11,837 nt of DNA, taken from NCBI GenBank assembly GCA_024762485.1, contig JANTHH010000073.1, positions 1 to 11,837 of the forward strand. The letters run 5' to 3'. Each line of letters opens with the position of its first letter. Positions within the stretch are counted from its first letter, which is position 1. This document shows positions 8,400 through 11,837 of this stretch, piece by piece. A program made the translations under genes and the position numbers. Under the pieces are notes generated by a model that saw only the letters and a program-made list of their open reading frames with translations, was not told where the DNA came from and ran no database searches. Source of the DNA: Chromatiales bacterium (GTDB taxonomy: Bacteria > Pseudomonadota > Gammaproteobacteria > Chromatiales > Chromatiaceae).

Positions 8400-8406
8400 A
8401 AGGAGG
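8400..8406 (+). promoter_or_regulatory. Consensus Shine-Dalgarno fixing the GTG start of the bolA/ibaG gene
   Basis: AAGGAGG, a perfect match to the anti-Shine-Dalgarno, lies 8 nt before the GTG at 8415 and decides that start. It is the strongest ribosome-binding site in the window. The 80-nt gap after prfC holds nothing else convincing; TAAAAT at 8394-8399 directly before it lacks a -35. Confidence 0.85.
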
Positions 8407-8414
8407 CGGCTCAC

Positions 8415-8636
8415 GTGGACGCAGAACAGGTAAAGGCGCTGATCGAGGCCGCAATGCCCGGCGCAACGGTGGAGATGGGCGGTGACGGCTGCCACCTCGA
8501 GGTGAAAGTGGTCAGCGACCGGTTCGAGGGCAAGTCACTGATCCAGCGGCACCGGATGGTCATGGACGCGGTCAAGGACCGGATCGCCAGCAACGAGCTG
8601 CATGCGTTGTCGATCAAGGCGGTGACGCCGGATTGA
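8415..8636 (+). CDS. ibaG: BolA/IbaG family protein
   Basis: Small BolA-fold protein; family members act with monothiol glutaredoxins (Grx4/GrxD) in handling [2Fe-2S] clusters, and E. coli IbaG is linked to acid stress and iron homeostasis. The 73 aa match the short IbaG/BolA2 class better than BolA (about 105 aa). Visible family features are the central FEGKSLIQRHRMV helix-turn segment (37-49), the invariant His in ELHALSIKAVTP (H63), and a DGCHLEV strand where C26 and H27 sit in the loop that often carries the second cluster ligand. It starts with GTG after a perfect Shine-Dalgarno. The usual neighbour murA is absent, and no mla genes are in view. Family assignment is secure; ibaG versus another BolA paralogue is inferred from length and motifs. 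Confidence 0.88.
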   Translation: MDAEQVKALIEAAMPGATVEMGGDGCHLEVKVVSDRFEGKSLIQRHRMVMDAVKDRIASNELHALSIKAVTPD

Positions 8637-8731
8637 GGTCATCCCACGGATGGACCGCGGAACGGGACGGAAGCGGTGGCCACGGGGTCGCCCTGGGTTT
8701 GTCACCCCACTGGCCCGGGAGGGTCGTCAGG

Positions 8732-8770
8732 ATTTTTTACAGGCCGTGCTGGAAGGTACTCGTGAAAAAT
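8732..8770 (+). promoter_or_regulatory. Imperfect inverted repeat upstream of the PEP-CTERM gene (candidate activator site)
   Basis: ATTTTTTAC (8732-8740) and GTGAAAAAT (8762-8770) are inverted copies matching at 8 of 9 positions, with centres 30 nt apart, close to three helical turns. They lie about 35-75 nt upstream of a sigma54-like promoter, where an enhancer-binding activator would be expected. Inference from symmetry and position only; no factor is identified in the window. Confidence 0.35.
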
Positions 8771-8804
8771 ACCAAGTCATTGATATTAAAGTATAAATCT
8801 GTTT

Positions 8805-8819
8805 TGGCATCATATCTGC
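8805..8819 (+). promoter_or_regulatory. Candidate sigma54 (RpoN) promoter of the PEP-CTERM gene
   Basis: TGGCAT (8805-8810) and CTGC (8816-8819) are separated by 5 nt, so the key GG (8806-8807) and GC (8818-8819) are 10 nt apart, as in the -24/-12 consensus TGGCAC-N5-TTGC; 8 of 10 consensus bases match. Initiation would be near 8831, leaving a leader of about 45 nt. The 239-nt gap (8637-8875) also holds AT-rich DNA and an inverted repeat but no gene. A sigma70 reading (TAGAAT at 8823-8828) has no fitting -35. Confidence 0.5.
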
Positions 8820-8875
8820 TAATAGAATCCACGTAAGAATTTTTCATTTCAAAGTGGACGTTACGGAGAACAATC

Positions 8876-9823
8876 ATGAATATCACGAAAGGCGGAAAGT
8901 TCGGTACTGCAGCTACCGCGTTGGCCGCGGCAACGATACTTGCCTCGAGTGTCGCTTCTGCTGTTGAAGTGCCGGACAGCTATCTGATCAAGTATTCCAA
9001 CTGGGAGCAGTTTGTTGGTGATCTGGTCGATCAAGACGGTAATTTCACACTGGCTGATCCTGCCGCACTCGGCAACGGTACTGAAGATCTCCGTGGCACC
9101 ATCGCGATCACCCAGATCCTGGACAACGATGCGTTGAGCCCGACATTCGGCCTGCCCACCTATAACATCGGTGACAATGGCGAGTATCTGTATGGCGTGT
9201 TCTACGGCCTGGATCTGATCACCCAGACCACTTCTGCCGGGGTCACCAGCTTCGAATTCGCTGGCGGTTCGATGGATATCTACATCACGGATGCGCCGAT
9301 TAACTTCTATGCGGAAGGTGTGGGTGATTTTGGTCCGAGCAACATCTACGATGCCATCAATGGCGTTGGCAGCACCGCCACGCTGTACCTGTCTGTGGAT
9401 CTTGCAAGCGGGTGTAATACCCTGAATCCGGCGGCAACCCTGTGTTCCACCTCGGATCTCCTGCCTCCCTTCGTCGACGGTGCCGGCACCTTCTATATGG
9501 ATACGGCAACGACCGCGAATGGTACCGGTTCTGCCAACGATAATTTCGACACGAATGGTGCAGGGTTCGGGCATGATGCCTTGGCGCAGAATGATTTCCG
9601 CACCATTTCCGATGCGGATGGTGACGGTTTTGACGATGCCACAGGTATCCCCTGTGCCTCTGGTTCCGGACCGACCTGCACCCTGTTCACGGGTGACTGG
9701 CACCTCACCAGTCAGGATCCGGTGACCGGCAACTTCATCCCTGAGCCTGCTGCGATCTCGCTGTTTGGTCTGGGTCTGATCGGTCTCGGTGCGATGCGTC
9801 GTCGCCGCGCCAACAATGGCTGA
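8876..9823 (+). CDS. PEP-CTERM sorting domain protein, secreted
   Basis: Exported surface or matrix protein processed by an exosortase. The 315-aa precursor has an N-terminal Sec signal peptide (basic start, hydrophobic 11-28, probable cleavage after ASA at about 29) and a C-terminal PEP-CTERM tail: PEP at 289-291, a hydrophobic segment (293-306) and an RRRR cluster (308-311). The mature body is Gly/Asn/Asp/Thr-rich and acidic. DADGDGFDD (246-254) has the spacing of a calcium-binding DxDxDGxxD loop. Four Cys occur as two close pairs (C180/C190 and C260/C268), compatible with disulfides outside the cytoplasm. Its specific function is not recognised; exosortase substrates are usually linked to exopolysaccharide or floc matrix. 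GGAG (8865-8868) lies 7 nt before the ATG. It appears monocistronic, with its own candidate sigma54 promoter and a strong terminator. The exosortase gene is not in this window. Confidence 0.9.
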   Translation: MNITKGGKFGTAATALAAATILASSVASAVEVPDSYLIKYSNWEQFVGDLVDQDGNFTLADPAALGNGTEDLRGTIAITQILDNDALSPTFGLPTYNIGDNGEYLYGVFYGLDLITQTTSAGVTSFEFAGGSMDIYITDAPINFYAEGVGDFGPSNIYDAINGVGSTATLYLSVDLASGCNTLNPAATLCSTSDLLPPFVDGAGTFYMDTATTANGTGSANDNFDTNGAGFGHDALAQNDFRTISDADGDGFDDATGIPCASGSGPTCTLFTGDWHLTSQDPVTGNFIPEPAAISLFGLGLIGLGAMRRRRANNG

Positions 9824-9844
9824 TCACTAGCAGGACAATGCGGT

Positions 9845-9879
9845 AAAAAAGACCGGCGGGATTTCCCGCCGGTTTTTTT
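9845..9879. terminator. Strong, probably bidirectional terminator between convergent genes
   Basis: ACCGGCGGG (9852-9860), loop ATTT, CCCGCCGGT (9865-9873), with an A-run before (9845-9850) and a T-run after (9873-9879). The 9-bp perfect stem with flanking A and T tracts can stop transcription of the PEP-CTERM gene on the plus strand and of the ThiF-family gene arriving on the minus strand. Confidence 0.93.
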
Positions 9880-9933
9880 ATGCCTGATGGTAGACGTCAG
9901 GTGACGGTGGCTGTGCAGGGGAGCATGGTCAGG

Positions 9934-10788
9934 TCAGAGGAGTCTGTGTGACGCGATCTGCGCCTTCAGCCGCTGCAGTGGTCCCTTGTTTCCCCAGCGC
10001 AGGCGGCTGTGCTTGAACTTCATCAGTTTCAGGTCGAAGTGGGTATACCAGGGTGCTGCCTTGAGTTCGGAAGGGTGGAGTATGGCCTGGATCGCCTGGG
10101 CCCCGATGATGGCTGCGCAGGCCTTGCATCCCACAATTGAACTGGGTCCGCGGTGGTTCTTCAGGTCGACCGACTCCGGCTGGATGTATCCAAGGTGGTA
10201 ACCGGCGGGCGCAAACCCCAGTGCGAGTTGCAGTACCTTGCGCTCATCGGCGGCGTCGGGGTTCCACGCAAAGTATTCGTCGAAGCTCATGCCGGCGGCA
10301 TTGAACCCCACCATCCCTGCGCCGAAGCCGACGGGCACCGCAGCAATGGCGGGGATGTTCCTCGCTTGGGCTGCGCTGATTAGTCGCCGGTGCCAGTCGG
10401 GTGCAAACAGGTCAATACCATCGATGACGAGGTCGGCATCCCTGAGAAATTCATCAAGATTTCCCTCGGTCAGGCCGTCGGGGTAACTCTCCAGTTCGAT
10501 CTCGGGATTGATCTGCCGTGCAATCTCCGCCATCACCTCCACCTTGGGTCTGCCGATGGTCTCCATCGTTGCCCCGTACTGCCGGTTGAAGTTGGCGAGT
10601 TCGAAGGCATCGAAATCCGCGACCCGGAATCGGCCGACACCACTGCGCGCGAGCGTCACTAGGTAATCTCCGCCTACCCCACCCATGCCCGCAATGCAGA
10701 CCGTCGATTCCCTGAGTGTCTGTTGCTGATCCTCATCGAGGATGCCGAGATTCCGTGAAAAAGCCTCTGAATAGTCAAATGCTTGCAT
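9934..10788 (-). CDS. ThiF/MoeB/HesA-family (E1-like) adenylyltransferase, substrate unknown
   Basis: Rossmann-fold protein expected to adenylate a carboxylate, often the C-terminus of a ubiquitin-like sulfur carrier, using ATP. In 284 aa it shows the nucleotide loop GMGGVGG (34-40), acidic D58-F-D60, N66 and R69 (ANFNRQYG), K82 (RPKVEVM) and D126 (VIDGID), all offset by four from the MoeB residues D62, N70, R73, K86 and D130, so adenylation chemistry looks intact. There is one CxxC (C221-C224) but no second CxxC, so the usual four-Cys zinc site is not evident, and no rhodanese domain. The opening YSEAFSRNLGIL resembles ThiF/TcdA starts. No sulfur-carrier gene is in view. It is convergent to the PEP-CTERM gene and divergent from the methyltransferase with 78 nt between. 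Ribosome-binding site weak. TcdA (tRNA dehydratase) is possible but less likely given the different C-terminal half. Confidence 0.85.
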   Translation of the reverse strand: MQAFDYSEAFSRNLGILDEDQQQTLRESTVCIAGMGGVGGDYLVTLARSGVGRFRVADFDAFELANFNRQYGATMETIGRPKVEVMAEIARQINPEIELESYPDGLTEGNLDEFLRDADLVIDGIDLFAPDWHRRLISAAQARNIPAIAAVPVGFGAGMVGFNAAGMSFDEYFAWNPDAADERKVLQLALGFAPAGYHLGYIQPESVDLKNHRGPSSIVGCKACAAIIGAQAIQAILHPSELKAAPWYTHFDLKLMKFKHSRLRWGNKGPLQRLKAQIASHRLL

Positions 10789-10811
10789 TCGTTGCGTCCA
10801 CGTTGCTAAGT

Positions 10812-10838
10812 TTGAACTGAGTAATGCGGGATTTTAAT
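10812..10838 (+). promoter_or_regulatory. Possible promoter for the methyltransferase gene
   Basis: TTGAAC (10812-10817, 4 of 6) and TTTAAT (10833-10838, 5 of 6) are 15 nt apart, slightly short. Initiation near 10845 would leave about 20 nt before the ATG at 10867. The divergent 78-nt gap must also hold the promoter of the minus-strand ThiF-family gene, which I could not place. Confidence 0.3.
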
Positions 10839-10866
10839 TACGGCAAGCTGCCTGTGAGCGTGATAA

Positions 10867-11661
10867 ATGGAATCGAGTTCTTATGAATTCTCCTCATTCG
10901 AGGATGGTACCGGTGAGTTGCTGCGATTGAAAGACCAGGCCGGTGTGGCAGCGAACCTGGAGTCATCGCTACTGAAAAGCTCAGGACTGGCGGGTGCCGG
11001 CAAGGTTCTGGAACTGGGATGTGGCCCCGGTTTCGTTACATCGATACTCGCCGATGCAGCACCCGGGAGCGAGGTGCTGGCCGTCGATTACTCTGAAGAG
11101 TTGCTGGGCGAGCTGAACAGGGGCCTGTCGGACGAGAAGAGGCGGCGTATACATGCGGTACGCTGTGACGGGGCCGCCGTCCCGGTTCCCTCCGGCTGGA
11201 GTGATTTCATTTACGCCAGGTTCCTGCTGCAGCACGTCGCTGAACCGGGAGCGATCATCGCGGAGGCCCAGCGGGTGAGCGCGTCTGGCGGGGTATTCTG
11301 CGCGGTTGATTCAGACGATGGACTGCTTATTCAGTATCCGGAAGATGGGTTTATCTGCGGCCTGCTGAAAAAAGCGGAGCAAAGGCAGGCCGAGATCGGC
11401 GGCGACAGGCGAATAGGCAGGAAGCTGCCGGTAATGCTACGCGAAGCCGGTTTTCAGGATGTTTCAGTCAAGGTGGTTCATCTTACGCCAAACGATATAC
11501 CGTTCACCCTGCTGCTTGGGATGGGCCTGGGTTACAAGGCCGAGTTGGTTGGCATGAAGTCGGAGCTGGATGAAGCGATCGTTCGCCTCGAGAATGAATA
11601 CAACGAGGGCCGGTACTTCTTTTCAACAGGCATATTTGTCGTTACTGGCAGGAAGGCCTGA
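10867..11661 (+). CDS. Class I SAM-dependent methyltransferase, substrate unknown
   Basis: Soluble Rossmann-fold methyltransferase of 264 aa in the UbiE/Methyltransf_11-25 style. Motif I is VLELGCGPG (47-55), the acidic residue binding the SAM ribose is D74 (LAVDYS), and the adenine-contact region is RCDGAAVPVP (99-108). The post-II stretch FIYARFLLQHV (114-124) and a later SASGGVFCAVDSDDG (138-152) fit the class. The C-terminal 100 residues, which usually decide the substrate, show no feature I can name, so small-molecule, lipid or protein targets all remain open. It starts divergently from the ThiF-family gene and is followed after 33 nt by a lipoprotein gene, with which it may be co-transcribed. 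The ribosome-binding site is poor. Base composition is lower in GC than in the ilv-leu genes. Confidence 0.88.
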   Translation: MESSSYEFSSFEDGTGELLRLKDQAGVAANLESSLLKSSGLAGAGKVLELGCGPGFVTSILADAAPGSEVLAVDYSEELLGELNRGLSDEKRRRIHAVRCDGAAVPVPSGWSDFIYARFLLQHVAEPGAIIAEAQRVSASGGVFCAVDSDDGLLIQYPEDGFICGLLKKAEQRQAEIGGDRRIGRKLPVMLREAGFQDVSVKVVHLTPNDIPFTLLLGMGLGYKAELVGMKSELDEAIVRLENEYNEGRYFFSTGIFVVTGRKA

Positions 11662-11694
11662 CTTAAAAAATTATTTGGAGCAAACGGGTAACTC

Positions 11695-11837
11695 ATGGAT
11701 GTCAAAGGCTTGAAGCCAGTCGTATTAATTTTTCTTTTCGTTGCACTTTTCGGTTGCGGCCTTGGGGGTGATCTGACGGATGCGGAATACCTGGACAAGG
11801 GGAGGGTGCTTTTTGACGAAGGCAAGTATCCAGCTGC
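11695..11837 (+). CDS. Lipoprotein, 3'-truncated by window edge; possible TPR protein
   Basis: An ATG at 11695 opens a frame that runs off the window after 47 codons. Residues 1-20 form a lipoprotein signal: K4 and K7, hydrophobic core VVLIFLFVALF (9-19) and lipobox LFGC with the modified Cys at 21. Gly at +2 argues for outer-membrane rather than inner-membrane retention. The mature start reaches AEYLDKGRVLFDEGKYPA, which looks like the first helix of a tetratricopeptide repeat. Exosortase-bearing genomes often encode a TPR lipoprotein called PrsT, and the nearby PEP-CTERM gene makes that a possible identity, but too little is visible to claim it. The ribosome-binding site is unclear: TTGGAG (11675-11680) is 14 nt away and GGG (11686-11688) is closer. 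It may be in an operon with the methyltransferase gene. Confidence 0.75.
   Translation, partial: MDVKGLKPVVLIFLFVALFGCGLGGDLTDAEYLDKGRVLFDEGKYPA

Noticed and set aside
8713..8738. Possible terminator after the bolA/ibaG gene (TGGCCC, GGGA loop, GGGTCG, then a T-run)
   Set aside because: The stem has two non-Watson-Crick pairs and the T-run starts 7 nt after it. The T-run is better explained as one arm of the inverted repeat upstream of the PEP-CTERM gene.
8823..8828. TAGAAT as a sigma70 -10 box for the PEP-CTERM gene
   Set aside because: No -35-like hexamer at suitable spacing; the overlapping sigma54-type motif fits consensus and context better.
8633..8836. A 67-codon frame following the bolA/ibaG gene
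   Set aside because: Non-ATG start overlapping the upstream stop, no ribosome-binding site, and it runs through the AT-rich promoter region of the PEP-CTERM gene.

Overview
The window is GC-rich chromosomal DNA from a proteobacterium, most likely a gammaproteobacterium. The evidence is an AHAS III-type ilvI-ilvH pair followed by class I ilvC, pssA and leuA; an E. coli-length IlvH and RF3; an IbaG-type BolA protein; and a PEP-CTERM protein with a typical exosortase sorting tail. PEP-CTERM proteins are common in environmental and sulfur-oxidising gammaproteobacteria (Chromatiales-like), but the genus cannot be fixed from sequence reading alone. No rRNA, tRNA, CRISPR array, insertion sequence or phage gene was seen.

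Left part (1-5485), branched-chain amino acids and phospholipid: the 3' two thirds of ilvI runs into ilvH with overlapping stop and start codons. ilvC follows after 49 nt and the unit closes with a strong intrinsic terminator. pssA comes next, with a -10-like element so close to its ATG that a leaderless mRNA is plausible. A 271-nt gap then precedes leuA. It holds a sigma70-like promoter, a leucine-rich 35-codon leader ORF and mutually exclusive hairpins, which together look like leucine attenuation. IlvI, IlvH and IlvC make the valine/isoleucine precursors, and LeuA diverts 2-ketoisovalerate to leucine.

Middle part (5488-8636), housekeeping: a family 4 [4Fe-4S] uracil-DNA glycosylase is translationally coupled to leuA. 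It is followed by rimI (again with a -10-like element abutting its ATG), prfC (RF3) and a small bolA/ibaG-type gene with a perfect Shine-Dalgarno.

Right part (8637-11837), accessory in character: base composition drops and intergenic DNA becomes AT-rich. A secreted PEP-CTERM protein lies behind a candidate sigma54 promoter with an upstream inverted repeat, and is closed by a strong, probably bidirectional terminator. Convergent to it is an E1-like ThiF/MoeB-family adenylyltransferase, divergent from which is a SAM-dependent methyltransferase. A lipoprotein gene, cut by the window edge, follows the methyltransferase. The PEP-CTERM protein and the lipoprotein point to an exosortase/exopolysaccharide surface system. 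The role of the ThiF and methyltransferase pair is unknown and is the least explained part of the window.
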